From Dehalococcoidia bacterium (lineage in GTDB: Bacteria; Chloroflexota; Dehalococcoidia; Lucifugimonadales; VXLM01), in NCBI GenBank assembly GCA_009841605.1, contig VXLM01000104.1, positions 677 to 54,697 on the forward strand: a stretch of DNA of 54,021 bases, read 5' to 3'. The translations under genes and the position numbers were made by a program. Below are positions 35,059-44,500 of the stretch, piece by piece; the stretch's first letter is position 1; each line of letters opens with the position of its first letter. The notes below the pieces were generated by a model, which was not told where the DNA came from, made no database searches, and saw only the letters and a list, made by a program, of their open reading frames with translations.

Positions 35059-36336
35059 ATGCTGCCAGAGGTAACGCTCAAGAGCGTATCGAGAGATGAT
35101 GTTGACAGAATTGCATGGTGGCTGCAGGATGACGATTTGTCCAGCCGATGGTTCGGCCAGTACGGCGCTGACGACCCCGTACACCCGGGGTATGACCCCC
35201 AGCATATGCTCGAGGCAAGCGATTGGGAGTGGCGCAGGACTTTCAGCGACCCGCGCCGGGCTATATTCTCTATTTACAACGTCGCCGACGAGCATGTTGG
35301 TGAATGCCAGGTGCAGCTAGACGGGGAGGGTGGCGCGGAGTTGTCTGTCCTCATCGGGCGGAAGGATCTGTGGCACCACGGGTACGGCACAGCGACCATG
35401 CTGGAGCTGCTCGATAGGGTCTTCAACACGATGAGACTGGAGTCCGCGTGGGTGACCGTCCCCGTCGAAAATAGGCCGGCAATAGGACTCTTTGAAAAGC
35501 TGGGCTTCGTGATAGCCAGTGGAGACAACGTCAAGCACGGGGAGATCGATGTCGCCCACATGAATGTCTCGTCAGCCCGCTACTCCGCCAAGGACTCGCG
35601 AGCCCACAAGGAGCAGGAGCTCACGCCGGTCGTGGCGATTGCGGGGCTGCCTGGAAGTGAGACCGAGGTGCTGGGCCAAGAGATCGCCCGCCTGCTCGAC
35701 AGCGAGTACATCGGCGAAGAGATCAAGGATCTACTCAGCGAGAGGCTCCAGTGCTCTAGAGCGGAGCTTGAGTCGTTTGAGACCAGTCATAAGTCGTTCT
35801 GGATGCGCCTGCTCGCTTCCATCGTCGTGCCCACGGAGGTCACCACGGCTTACGAGAGCGGCTATCACGCGTACGTTCCCAGCCGACCGTACGAGTACGA
35901 TGAGCTTCTCCACGAGCCGCTGTCCAAGCGACAGTACGTCAAGAAGCTGCGGCGAATCGTCCGACGGCGAGCGGCAGAGGGCAACGCCGTGCTTCATGGG
36001 AACGGGAGTCACCTCTTCCTTCCTGAGCAGGTCGATGGCCTAACGGTCTTCGTTTCGGCGTCCGACGAGTCCCGCTCAGTCCGGTTTGCCCAGTACGGGG
36101 ACACACCGGAGGCCTCCCGTAAGCGCCTCCAACGCGCCGACAAGGAGCAGCGGGAGATATTCAGGCGACTGTTCGACTGCGAGATCGACGATTCCAGCAA
36201 GTTCGACATCACCGTCAATCTCGACCGGATGACGATCGCCGACGCAGCCGAGATCATCGTCGAGGTCCTGCGACGCCGCGGCGCGGATAGGGCGCCAACT
36301 CCCGCAGCGCCGAAGGGCGTCACCGTCGGCAGCTAG
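35059..36336 (+). CDS. GNAT acetyltransferase fused to a cytidylate kinase-like domain
   Basis: Two-domain protein of 425 residues. Residues 1-170 form a GNAT domain (LVIG-like strand SVLIGRKDLWHHGYGTATML, then NRPAIGLFEKLGFVIA). Residues 190-410 resemble cytidylate kinase-like proteins (PF13189), with strand VVAIAGLPGSETEVLGQEIA, helix LLDSEYIGEEIKDLL, and a C-terminal Arg-rich LID region (SRKRLQRADKEQREIFRRL). The P-loop is altered: GLPGSETE lacks the usual GKS/T lysine. A strong ribosome site (AAGGAAGGGAGGATG) precedes ATG 35059. The domains may couple modification and nucleotide sensing, but the role is unknown. It ends before a strong terminator. Confidence 0.78.
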   Translation: MLPEVTLKSVSRDDVDRIAWWLQDDDLSSRWFGQYGADDPVHPGYDPQHMLEASDWEWRRTFSDPRRAIFSIYNVADEHVGECQVQLDGEGGAELSVLIGRKDLWHHGYGTATMLELLDRVFNTMRLESAWVTVPVENRPAIGLFEKLGFVIASGDNVKHGEIDVAHMNVSSARYSAKDSRAHKEQELTPVVAIAGLPGSETEVLGQEIARLLDSEYIGEEIKDLLSERLQCSRAELESFETSHKSFWMRLLASIVVPTEVTTAYESGYHAYVPSRPYEYDELLHEPLSKRQYVKKLRRIVRRRAAEGNAVLHGNGSHLFLPEQVDGLTVFVSASDESRSVRFAQYGDTPEASRKRLQRADKEQREIFRRLFDCEIDDSSKFDITVNLDRMTIADAAEIIVEVLRRRGADRAPTPAAPKGVTVGS

Positions 36337-36378
36337 AGAAAAACGGGTAGGGAAGCCTCCCTAATTAAGTCTATCGAA

Positions 36379-36418
36379 AGTCCCCGGATCGTTCGCCAAC
36401 ACGGTCCGGGGACTCCGT
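36379..36418 (+). terminator. Rho-independent terminator, GNAT/kinase fusion gene
   Basis: Stem AGTCCCCGGA (36379-36388) and TCCGGGGACT (36405-36414), 10 perfect base pairs, followed by CCGTTTTCC. It lies between two convergent genes and may serve both. Confidence 0.75.
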
Positions 36419-36470
36419 TTTCCTGATCCGGTGTTCGCAAGGCGTTTCAAGATTCAGAGATGGGCGCTTC

Positions 36471-37013
36471 CTACCGCTCCCACTCCTCACGAAGTATCCC
36501 GTAGTACACCATGTCATGTCTTTGGCTTGAGTCCGTGCCGGGCACTTCACTTCGCAGCACGCCCTCCTTGGTCATGCCGATACGCTCCATCACGCGCCAC
36601 GACCGTTTGTTGTCGACAATTGCTACGGCATGAATCTTGGCCAGGCAAAACTCCTCGAAAGCCCAATTGACAACGGCGTGAGTCGCCTCAGTTGCGTAGC
36701 CATTTCCCCAGTGCTTTCGAGCGATGGAGTAACCCATCTCCGCAGTCTGACGTCTCTTGTCGACACTCAGATTGATGCCGCCGATCACCGTATCGTCAAG
36801 TACGATCGCGAATGTTGGATGTGACTTCCAGTCCTTCAGAAACGACTCTGCTACGAATTGCTCCCCGTGAACGCGCTCATACGGGAAGGGCAGAGGCAGG
36901 TATCGTTGCCACTCCTCATCGTTCGCGAATGCAACTACATCGTCCACATCCGTCAGGCGAAAGCGACGCAAGGTGAGGCGCTCGGTCTGCAATGTGGGGT
37001 GTTCATCCGGCAT
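36471..37013 (-). CDS. GNAT acetyltransferase, RimJ/RimL-like
   Basis: Acetyltransferase of the RimJ/RimL type that often modifies ribosomal or small-molecule amines. It starts MPDEHPTLQTERLTLRRF, typical of this branch. Acetyl-CoA-binding segment is AEMGYSIARKHWGNGYATEA; then CLAKIHAVAIVDNKRSWRVM and a C-terminal GVLRSEV. Length is 180 residues. The target is unknown. It is transcribed towards the terminator shared with the fusion gene. Confidence 0.85.
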   Translation of the reverse strand: MPDEHPTLQTERLTLRRFRLTDVDDVVAFANDEEWQRYLPLPFPYERVHGEQFVAESFLKDWKSHPTFAIVLDDTVIGGINLSVDKRRQTAEMGYSIARKHWGNGYATEATHAVVNWAFEEFCLAKIHAVAIVDNKRSWRVMERIGMTKEGVLRSEVPGTDSSQRHDMVYYGILREEWER

Positions 37014-37116
37014 GATTTACGTTCCTCCACTGGTTTAATGGGACGTAGCCCAACTTGCAGGCGACTGCGCTTACCAGTCTATCGACTACTCCGGTCTTGT
37101 AGATACGTTTTCGGTC

Positions 37117-37719
37117 ATGCCGGCGCCTTTGTCACCGTCAACCTTCTTCAGATACTATGGGAAGGTGCGACTTCTCACGGCTCTCGCTTTAGGATTCTTC
37201 CTCTTCTCCCTTACCGTCACCAGTTCGGCGGCCAATGGCGGAATGCTCGTTCACCGCGAACAACAGGGCGGGTACGATATTGCCGTGACCGTATGGCCCC
37301 CTGAACCGAAGACCGGTCTCTTGGTCTTCACCGTCCTCATCCAAGCCGTCGCTGCCACCAATGGCGGTGATGAGGCGCACCTTGCGCCCATCTCCTCGGA
37401 CTTGGTCCTGCGCGGCGAAGGGCCTTCCAGTGCGACGGTGGGCCCTTTCCAGCCTCAGACAGTCGTGCCCGGATTTAGCCACTTCGACGTTCGCATTCCC
37501 GTCGGCCAGGAAGGGCAGTGGATCTTCACACTCGACGTTTCAGGCCCTCTAGGCAACGTAACGACAAACGTCCCCCTCCAAGTCTTGCCCAGCGATAGCA
37601 GGGACTTATTGACTTGGCTCCTCATAGGCGGATGGACACTTGGGATACTTCTCTCCGGCGGCCTACTGGTGCTGTTCTTCCGTCGACTTCGTCGTTCATC
37701 CGGCAATTTTGAGGAGTGA
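37117..37719 (+). CDS. Membrane-anchored hypothetical protein
   Basis: I do not recognise this 200-residue protein. It has an N-terminal hydrophobic segment (about residues 18-37, LLTALALGFFLFSL) that may be a signal peptide, a beta-rich extracytoplasmic domain (about 40-160), and a C-terminal membrane helix (about 166-188) with a basic tail RRLRRSSG. The layout resembles FixH- or YtkA-like membrane proteins, but I see no Cys or His metal motif. It precedes the tRNA promoter by about 120 bases. Confidence 0.55.
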   Translation: MPAPLSPSTFFRYYGKVRLLTALALGFFLFSLTVTSSAANGGMLVHREQQGGYDIAVTVWPPEPKTGLLVFTVLIQAVAATNGGDEAHLAPISSDLVLRGEGPSSATVGPFQPQTVVPGFSHFDVRIPVGQEGQWIFTLDVSGPLGNVTTNVPLQVLPSDSRDLLTWLLIGGWTLGILLSGGLLVLFFRRLRRSSGNFEE

Positions 37720-37842
37720 CTGGAAGTACGGGCACGGCAGCACCCCCACCGTTATTCCGGCGGAGTCCGGAATGCAGAGGGGCTAGGGTTGGGGCCAACG
37801 CTCTGACCGGAACCACCCCTCAACATAGCGCCTATATCGTTA

Positions 37843-37871
37843 TGGACACCGCAACGGCGCTTGTCTATAAT
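37843..37871 (+). promoter_or_regulatory. Promoter of the tRNA-Leu/tRNA-Cys pair
   Basis: TGGACA at 37843-37848, a 17-base spacer, and TATAAT at 37866-37871, 46 bases before tRNA-Leu. This is a good sigma-70 match. Confidence 0.7.
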
Positions 37872-37916
37872 ACGATAACACCAACCTCGGCTGATAGCTT
37901 GCGGCTGAGGACCCTA

Positions 37917-38003
37917 GCCGAGGTGGCGGAACTGGTAGACGCGCAGCGTTGAGGGCGCTGTGGCCGCAAGGCTGTGAGGGTTCGAGTCCCTCCCTCGGCA
38001 CCA
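37917..38003 (+). tRNA. tRNA-Leu (anticodon GAG), CCA encoded
   Basis: Acceptor stem GCCGAGG pairs with CCTCGGC; anticodon stem CAGCG/CGCTG holds loop TTGAGGG with anticodon GAG; the long variable arm (type II) and T-arm GAGGG-TTCGAGT-CCCTC are present. It ends in A plus CCA at 38001-38003. Confidence 0.95.
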
Positions 38004-38017
38004 TGTCTACATGATGA

Positions 38018-38094
38018 GGCGGCGTAGCCAAGTGGTCTAAGGCGGAGGTCTGCAAAACCTCTATTCGGCGGTTCGAATCCGCCCGTCGCCTCCA
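38018..38094 (+). tRNA. tRNA-Cys (anticodon GCA), CCA encoded
   Basis: Acceptor GGCGGCG pairs with CGTCGCC (one G-T pair); anticodon stem GAGGT/ACCTC with loop CTGCAAA gives GCA; T-arm GGCGG-TTCGAAT-CCGCC; discriminator T and CCA at 38092-38094. It lies 14 bases after tRNA-Leu and is probably cotranscribed. The accessory region starts directly after it. Confidence 0.95.
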
Positions 38095-38099
38095 CTCTC

Positions 38100-38531
38100 C
38101 TAAGGTGCTAGCAGCACCTTCCCCATCGTCCGACGATTCTCAAGGTCGTCCTGCGCGCGTCCCGCCTCCGCAAGCGGGTACGTATCGTGGATGTGCAGAG
38201 ACAGTTCGCCTGACTCCACCCAGCCCAGCACGTCGCCGGCCCGCCACGCCAGTTCCTCCCGGGTGGCGACATGGTCGTTCAGTCCCGGCCTCGTAAAGAA
38301 CAGTGACTTGGCGTTGATGACCGATACCGGCAGCGACTGCACGGCCCCGCTCGCGGCCCCGTACAGCACCATCATCCCACGCGGCCTGAGACTGGCAAGG
38401 CTGTCGTCCGCCGTCGCTTGGCCCACGGAGTCGTAGACCACGTCGACGCCCCGACCGTCCGTAATCTTCATCGTCTCTTCGCGGAAGTCCTTCTTCGTCT
38501 GCCAATCGACACAACAAAGTACGGTTCTCAT
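38100..38531 (-). pseudogene. C-terminal fragment of an NADPH:quinone oxidoreductase
   Basis: Homology to zinc-less quinone oxidoreductases runs from DFREETMKITDGRGVDVVYD to the C-terminal DDLENRRTMGKVLLAP. The N-terminal catalytic domain and the first part of the NADP-binding fold, including the GxGxxG-like loop, are missing. The 14 residues before DFREE look like unrelated sequence, so the break is near base 38489. The relic ends 6 bases from tRNA-Cys on the opposite strand, consistent with damage caused by an insertion at the tRNA. Confidence 0.75.
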
Positions 38532-38928
38532 GGACAGCCGATTTGGAAGCTACTGAGGCTAATTAGTCAGTAACGGACGCCCTGCGAGCTCTGAGTCGTG
38601 ACCGCAAACTCGGTCAGGTGGGTTGGAGGGTGGGGTGAGTGAGGGCAGTGGTGGAGAAACCAAAGCGCCCTACAGCAACTGTGGCTTAAGTCAGGTGGAA
38701 AGCTCCCCAAGAACGGCGTTCTATGGGAAGAGGACTAGATTCGGAGTCAAAAGGGATGACCAACGACTGCCGGGGTCACCTTTTCCCAGGATGTGCGATG
38801 CTCAACGTGGAGTCGAGGTTGACGAGTCTGCGCCAGTGACCCAGCGTGCCCAGTTTCGGCAGGTAGGCCAGGAGAGTGTTAAGGATTGCACTGTCCCAGC
38901 TTCCCTGCGTCGCGGCATGCGCCTATCG
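38532..38928. other. Region without a recognisable gene between two relics
   Basis: I see no gene with a credible start, ribosome site or family resemblance in this stretch. A plus-strand open frame of about 120 codons is present but has no family resemblance and reads like noise. This fits decayed sequence downstream of the tRNAs. Confidence 0.4.
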
Positions 38929-39350
38929 TTACCTGCGGCGGCGGGCGAGGGCGAGGCCGATGAACGCGAAAGCCACTACCGCAGATAGAGCCGCCGCCCC
39001 CACCCATCCCCACACCGGCAATCCCTCTTCTTCACCCTGCGACGGAGCCGTCGCAGCCGGCATTGTGGTGGGGATTGGATCTGGTTGAGTCGCGGTCACG
39101 GCAACCTCGATGGTGTCGGAGGCCCCCACGTCGTCCCGTACATGCACCAATACTCTGTAGGTGGCGTCCGCGTCGAGGGCGGTCCTGGTGCGCAACTGGC
39201 CGGAGTTGGGATCAATCTCGAAAGTGTCGTGGGCAGTCAGAATCGACCAGGTGCGGCTAGTGGAGTCGCTGTCGCGGGCTTACAGAGGGTTGCCGACGAG
39301 GGTTACTCGCCGGCCCACCACCCCTTACGGTAGATACCGCCATCTTCGAG
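38929..39350 (-). pseudogene. C-terminal relic of a cadherin-like surface protein with membrane anchor
   Basis: Reading the minus strand, VGNPL, a TAA stop, then ARDSDSTSRTWSIL, DTFEIDPNSGQLRTRTALDA and YRVLVHVRDD form a cadherin-type repeat. A Pro/Thr-rich linker, a membrane helix (WGWVGAAALSAVVAFAFIGL) and a basic tail (ARRRR) follow. The in-frame TAA at about 39279 and loss of the upstream repeats show that it is broken. Intact relatives are large cell-surface proteins with Ig/cadherin repeats and a C-terminal anchor. Confidence 0.6.
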
Positions 39351-39517
39351 ATGTCGCTCGGCATCCTGTCGGCGCACCAAGGACTCGCGATTCCTGTAAC
39401 GTGACGCGCAAGGTCAGAGGCGCCAAGAGGGCGCGAAGCTGGGCCTGCGTGGATGTTAGATGGCACCGTCTTTGAAATCGGGCTGGGCAATCCTGCAAGG
39501 CCCGGAACCGCCAGTTC

Positions 39518-40801
39518 TTACTGTGCTCCCATAGTAATGTCATCCCAGTCCGGCGCACATGGACTCTCCATCCTCTTGAGGATTGCCATGCGACATAGAT
39601 CCTGACCGTGTGCCAGGATAGCTGTCAATCTCTGATTTTTTCTCTCCGGTCTACCATGGATGACGTTCGATGCTTCGTTGTAAGCATCCTTAAGGGTGTC
39701 GTAAATGGACTTACGGTCCTTTGTATCACTCCCGAGATACCATGCACCCCGAGTGGCCATGCGATACGCAATTTCACCGCCGCCGTCAAATCCAAACAAC
39801 GCCTCTAGCCCTACCCGCAAGTCAATTATCTGATCTGCGAAGGAGCGCCGTCCCTTAGACGTTACCCAGCGATCGATCGCAAGCGAAAGTCGACGATCCA
39901 GACCCCCTTCTGCTGACAATTTGGGAAATATCTCGAGCGCATGATCGATTTCTGCTCGTGAGACGGGCTGGGTAATCGAGATTGCGTGCTGGCCACCCAT
40001 ACCTTGAGAACTGCGGCCACTCAAGACATTCCATCCGAACGGCTCTCCTTCAGCAAACTCTGCCCACTGCACAACCCAATCTAGGTATCTGTTGCTCGCC
40101 AATGACAACGACTTACAGAAGACACCCCAAAAGTCTGCCGGGACCGGCCCAACCGCCCAAGACCGGTGAACACTGCCATTTGCAGCGAAGGTCCTTTCAC
40201 TAGGCAAGAAAAAGGCCGGCCCATCGTTACAGTCAATCGAGACTTTACTCTCACCCATAACGCTCGACGACGCGAGGTCTAAATCCGCTCCGAGAGGCAA
40301 GTGCGCAAACACCGCCGGGGATGACGCGGGCAAGATATCTAGGCGAATACCCTCGTCAACCTCCACGGGATGTTCCAAGGACAAACCATCCAAGAGTGCG
40401 CACATCTGATACTGGATTCGTTCCCCACTTGCCCATCGATCTACCCTTCGAGTTGTCTCTTCTGCGCCTAGGACCGCTGCTGCTCGCACAACACCATCCA
40501 CAAGATTCTGAACAGAGGTTTCTACCAATCCGCCGGCAACGACCGCAAACCCGTTTCCAATGCGGTCGTCTTCGATGCAGCTGGCGAGCATAATGCGAAG
40601 AACACGTTCAATCTCTGATCTGTCCTCAATGTCCAGCACGGGACGCGCGGTTCCGATACGAAAAATGTCGGTAGGATGACGTTGAAGGTAAATCTCCCTA
40701 ATCTCGGATGCATTGTAAGCACCAAATCGCCTAATCTCGAATGTCGCCAACGGGATTACTTTCTTCAAGACAGCGTTGAGATCTTCGCCCAACTTGGACA
40801 T
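39518..40801 (-). CDS. Hypothetical protein with ApeA-like HEPN C-terminal region
   Basis: A 427-residue protein without signal peptide. The last 130 residues carry LRVGLEALFGFDGGGEIAYR, then AYNEASNVIHG, which resembles the R-S-x-x-V-H-G segment of ApeA-like HEPN domains, but the catalytic Arg position is Ala. HEPN domains are commonly RNases in defence systems; loss of the Arg suggests a non-catalytic or altered version. The N-terminal two thirds are unrecognised. It is transcribed divergently from the defence array, with 122 bases between starts, and is somewhat AT-richer than its neighbours. Confidence 0.6.
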   Translation of the reverse strand: MSKLGEDLNAVLKKVIPLATFEIRRFGAYNASEIREIYLQRHPTDIFRIGTARPVLDIEDRSEIERVLRIMLASCIEDDRIGNGFAVVAGGLVETSVQNLVDGVVRAAAVLGAEETTRRVDRWASGERIQYQMCALLDGLSLEHPVEVDEGIRLDILPASSPAVFAHLPLGADLDLASSSVMGESKVSIDCNDGPAFFLPSERTFAANGSVHRSWAVGPVPADFWGVFCKSLSLASNRYLDWVVQWAEFAEGEPFGWNVLSGRSSQGMGGQHAISITQPVSRAEIDHALEIFPKLSAEGGLDRRLSLAIDRWVTSKGRRSFADQIIDLRVGLEALFGFDGGGEIAYRMATRGAWYLGSDTKDRKSIYDTLKDAYNEASNVIHGRPERKNQRLTAILAHGQDLCRMAILKRMESPCAPDWDDITMGAQ

Positions 40802-40868
40802 GCTGCAATAGCCTCGCTTCGCGCCAAGCCTTCTTTAGCCACCCTCCCGATAACAGCACGTTACGGGA

Positions 40869-40897
40869 TTGATGATCGTTAGTGTAGTTTGTATAAT
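40869..40897 (+). promoter_or_regulatory. Promoter of the defence array
   Basis: TTGATG at 40869-40874, a 17-base spacer and TATAAT at 40892-40897, 27 bases before the ATG of the AbiEi-like gene. The GAGGAG ribosome site follows at 40910-40915. It lies in the divergent space with the HEPN-like gene. AbiEi-type proteins repress their own promoters, so autoregulation is possible but not visible as a clear repeat. Confidence 0.6.
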
Positions 40898-40923
40898 TCT
40901 GACAATCAAGAGGAGTTGCGCCG

Positions 40924-41556
40924 ATGCCGAGCACGTCAGAACAGATCATGACCTACGCCGCAACGCTGCCGGAAGGCTCTGTGCTGCACCCAAAGATGCT
41001 GCTGCACCTGGGCAGTAGGGCTGCAATCGACCAGGCGTTGTCCCGACTTGCCAAGAAGGGGAGCCTGATGCGCATCTGTCATGGCATCTACTTGCTGCCC
41101 TCGGAGACATGCTATGGCCCGGCCCCTCCCGCTATCCGCGAACTGCTTGCCTCACTCTCGGCACTGTGGGGTGAGACGATAGTGCCGTGCGGTGGCAGTG
41201 CGGCGAATGCGCTCGGCCTCACCACACAGGTGCCGGTACGTTCGGTCTATCTGACCTCCGGACCCAACCGCAGGCTATCGTTGGGCAAGTTGACGCTGGA
41301 GTTGCGTCACGCCCCACGGTGGCAACTAGCAGCACCGCATCGACCCGCTGGGGCGGCGGTCCGTGCACTGTCATGGTTGGGGCCTGACGAAGTGCAGGAA
41401 GGTCTGGAGGCGATATGCCGCAGGCTCTCTGCCGACGACCTTGAGGAACTGGTGGCGCTGCGGGCAGTATTGCCGAACTGGATCACAGAACCTGCCAGTG
41501 CGCTGGTCGCCGGTGGATCAGGCGCGCCTTTGGCAATCCAAGCAAGGAGAAGCTAA
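40924..41556 (+). CDS. AbiEi-like/DUF6088 transcriptional regulator or type IV antitoxin
   Basis: Member of the AbiEi/DUF6088 group: an N-terminal winged helix followed by an antitoxin domain. Visible features are DQALSRLAKKGSLMRICHGI with YLLP (wing and recognition region), VPCGGSAANALGL, VYLTSGPNRRL and a C-terminal ALRAVLPNWI. In type IV systems the partner is the AbiEii nucleotidyltransferase, but no AbiEii gene follows; the next gene is the helicase, 3 bases after this stop. It therefore leads the array and could act as its repressor. The RBS GAGGAG lies 8 bases upstream of ATG. Length 210 residues. Confidence 0.82.
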   Translation: MPSTSEQIMTYAATLPEGSVLHPKMLLHLGSRAAIDQALSRLAKKGSLMRICHGIYLLPSETCYGPAPPAIRELLASLSALWGETIVPCGGSAANALGLTTQVPVRSVYLTSGPNRRLSLGKLTLELRHAPRWQLAAPHRPAGAAVRALSWLGPDEVQEGLEAICRRLSADDLEELVALRAVLPNWITEPASALVAGGSGAPLAIQARRS

Positions 41557-41559
41557 CCG

Positions 41560-44500
41560 TTGTCGCTTGAAGCCGCAATCCGCGAAGGGCAGGTGCTCAC
41601 AGGGCCGTTGTTCAACGAGCCCATGCGCGTTGTGACTGTGCGCTTGAACGGCCCTGATTCCGTTGAGGCGGGACTAGTTGGACAGCGGACCGAGCGATTC
41701 CGGCAGGTTACTCTGACCGCAGTGGAATTGGGCGACCTGACCATCACAGAAGCCTCTTGGCCCTACGACGGCGACGGCGGCCTCTTGAAGCTCGGCCTAG
41801 AGGCGTATACCTTAGGCATCGCCCACGAGTTCGACCCGTACTTTGGCCTGTCCATTTCGCGGGTGGACCCGCTCCCGCATCAGCTTGAAGCGGTCTACGA
41901 CTACTTCATGAAGGTGCCCTCGGTGCGGTTCCTGTTGGCCGACGACGCAGGAGCCGGCAAGACCATCATGGCCGGTCTTCTCATCCGCGAACTCAAGCTA
42001 CGCGGCATCGCAGAGAGGATACTCGTCGTATGCCCGGCGAACCTGACCTTTCAGTGGCAGCGGGAACTGAGAGAGAAGTTCGATCAGCAGTTCCTCGTGA
42101 TGAAGGGTGGTGACATCCGTGACCAGTTCGGCGTCAACCAGTGGATGAGCCAGAAACAGGTAGTCACCTCTCTGGACCTCGCAAAGCGCGAGGAAATCCT
42201 GCCGGGACTCAGACAGGTGCGCTGGGACTTGGTGATCGTCGATGAAGCCCACCGTATGTCGGCAAGCGACGAGACACACAAGAGCCAGCGCTACAGACTG
42301 GGGGAACTTCTGCGGGACAGCGCCGACAACATCCTGCTGCTGACCGCCACACCGCATAAAGGGGACCCCCACAACTTTACCCTCTTCCTCCAACTCCTCG
42401 ACAGAGACGCCTACGCCGATGTGAAGTCCATACGGACGGCGATGGAGCAGAGGAGAGCTCCTTTCTATCTGCGGAGAACCAAGGAAGCGATGGTCTACTT
42501 CCCGGAACGTCAACCCGATGGGACCAGTGCGACGCGGCCGGTCTTCACCAAACGGAACACGCGCAGCGCCGACTTCTCCATCGATGGTGAGGAGTACGAA
42601 CTGTACCGAGCGGTCACGAGCTTCGTCAAAGCTCAGAGCAGGCGCGCTGCGGACCAGGGCGATGACCGGCGCGCCCGCGCGGTCGGCTTTCTCATGTCGC
42701 TGTACCAGCGTAGGCTGGCATCGAGCGCCTACGCCATGCGCCGGTCCCTAGAGAATAGGGCGAGGCGGCTGGAAGAGGGTCTCAAGCAAGCCCAGCGCCT
42801 GGCCCAGACAGCGCCGCCCGACCTTCCCGACATCGAGGAATTGGAAGAGTTGGAGGAAGCCGAGCGTGAGCGGATTGAAAAGATGGTGGAGGCGGTCACA
42901 CTCGCCGGCAATGCAGAGGAGGTCCGAAGGGAAGTGGCGGAGCTGCGCAACCTCGCCGAGCGTGCAATGTCGGTGGAGGCGTCGGAGGCCGAGGAGAAGT
43001 TGACCAAGTTAAAGGAGATACTCCAAGAGCAGGGATTCTTTGAGAAGTCCGACCAGCAGCTATTGATATTCACCGAGTTTAAGGACACCCTCGACTACCT
43101 GATAGAGAAACTGAAGGCTTGGGGATTCCGGGTAGGGAGCATCCACGGCAGCATGAGGCCAGGGTCGCGCGACGAGCCTGGCACGAGGCTGTACGCCGAG
43201 CAGCAGTTCCGGGACGGCGCAATCCAAGTATTGGTGGCGACCGAGGCGGCGGGTGAGGGCATCAACCTTCAGTGCTGTCACATCCTGTTCAACTACGACA
43301 TTCCATGGAACCCGAACCGGCTGGAGCAGCGCATGGGCCGCATCCACCGCTATGGACAGCGGTTCGACTGCCTCATCTTCAACTTCGTTGCGGCCAATAC
43401 CATAGAGGGAAGAGTACTCCAGAGGCTTTTGGCCAAGCTCCAAGAGATCAGGGACGCCCTTGATGACGATGCCGTGTTCAACGTGGTAGGCGAAGTCCTG
43501 CCCTCCGCCCAGGTCGAACGCGTCCTGAGAGACTTCTACGCGGGGAAGCTGGGAGAAGAAGACATGGAGGAACGGCTTCTTCGAGACGTGGACGAAACCC
43601 GCTTCCGTGAGATATGCCAGAATGCTCTGGAGGGCCTGGCGTCCAAGAATCTCAATCTGGCGATGCTCGTCGAGCGCCGCGCACGTGCGCAGGAGCGCCG
43701 CATGGTGCCCGAAACCATCGCCCGCTTCATCACAGAGAGCGCTAAGGTAGCATCTCTTCCACTCGGCGCGGCTCCGGGTCTCCCCCACACGTTTGATCCG
43801 GGCCGCACGCCGACCTCTCTCAAACGATTCGAACAGGAAGCCGACTGGAGATTGCCTGAGTTGGCATCCCGATACCCGCGTCTTTCGACCGATCGCAAGA
43901 CAGCGGAGACGCGGAACCTGGAGTGGGTTACGCCCGGACATTCCCTGTTCGAGGCTCTTCGGAGGCACAGCTTCGAAGCTGGACGGGAGGCATTCTCCAA
44001 GGGCGCCTGCTTCTACTCCCTGGAGCATGAAGCGCCAGCGCGTTTGGACTTCTACCGCGCACGGGTCGTTGACGGCCTCGGCCACGTCATCCACGAACGA
44101 CTCTACACCGTAGAACTTTCAGAGGAAGGAGACTCGCCCCGTCTCAGCGAACCGGGCATCCTGGGCAATCTCACCCCCGCCGATGCCCCCACCGAACTGC
44201 CCGCCGTCGCGTCGTCGCCTGAGGCCGATGTCTGGCTAACCGAGCACGTATTCAGACCCTTCTTGGAAGAGGTGCGCTCGGAGCGTCTCTCCGAGATCGA
44301 ACGGATAGCCGATCACGTCGAAATGTCGCTGACCGAGGTCTTGGCGCGCTCCGACCAGGAGATCGGGCGGGCCAATGAGGACTTAGAGAATCAGGTCCCC
44401 GGAGCGGAGGGACGCTTGGCCCAGGCTGAAGCCCGTCACGATGAGGCTATGGCGCGCCGGGACAGGCGACGGCGCGAGCTCACACAGCAAAGGGCACTCA

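Noticed and set aside
38018-38094. Direct repeat of the tRNA-Cys 3' end as an attachment site
   Set aside because: No second copy was found in the window; the other boundary, if any, lies outside.
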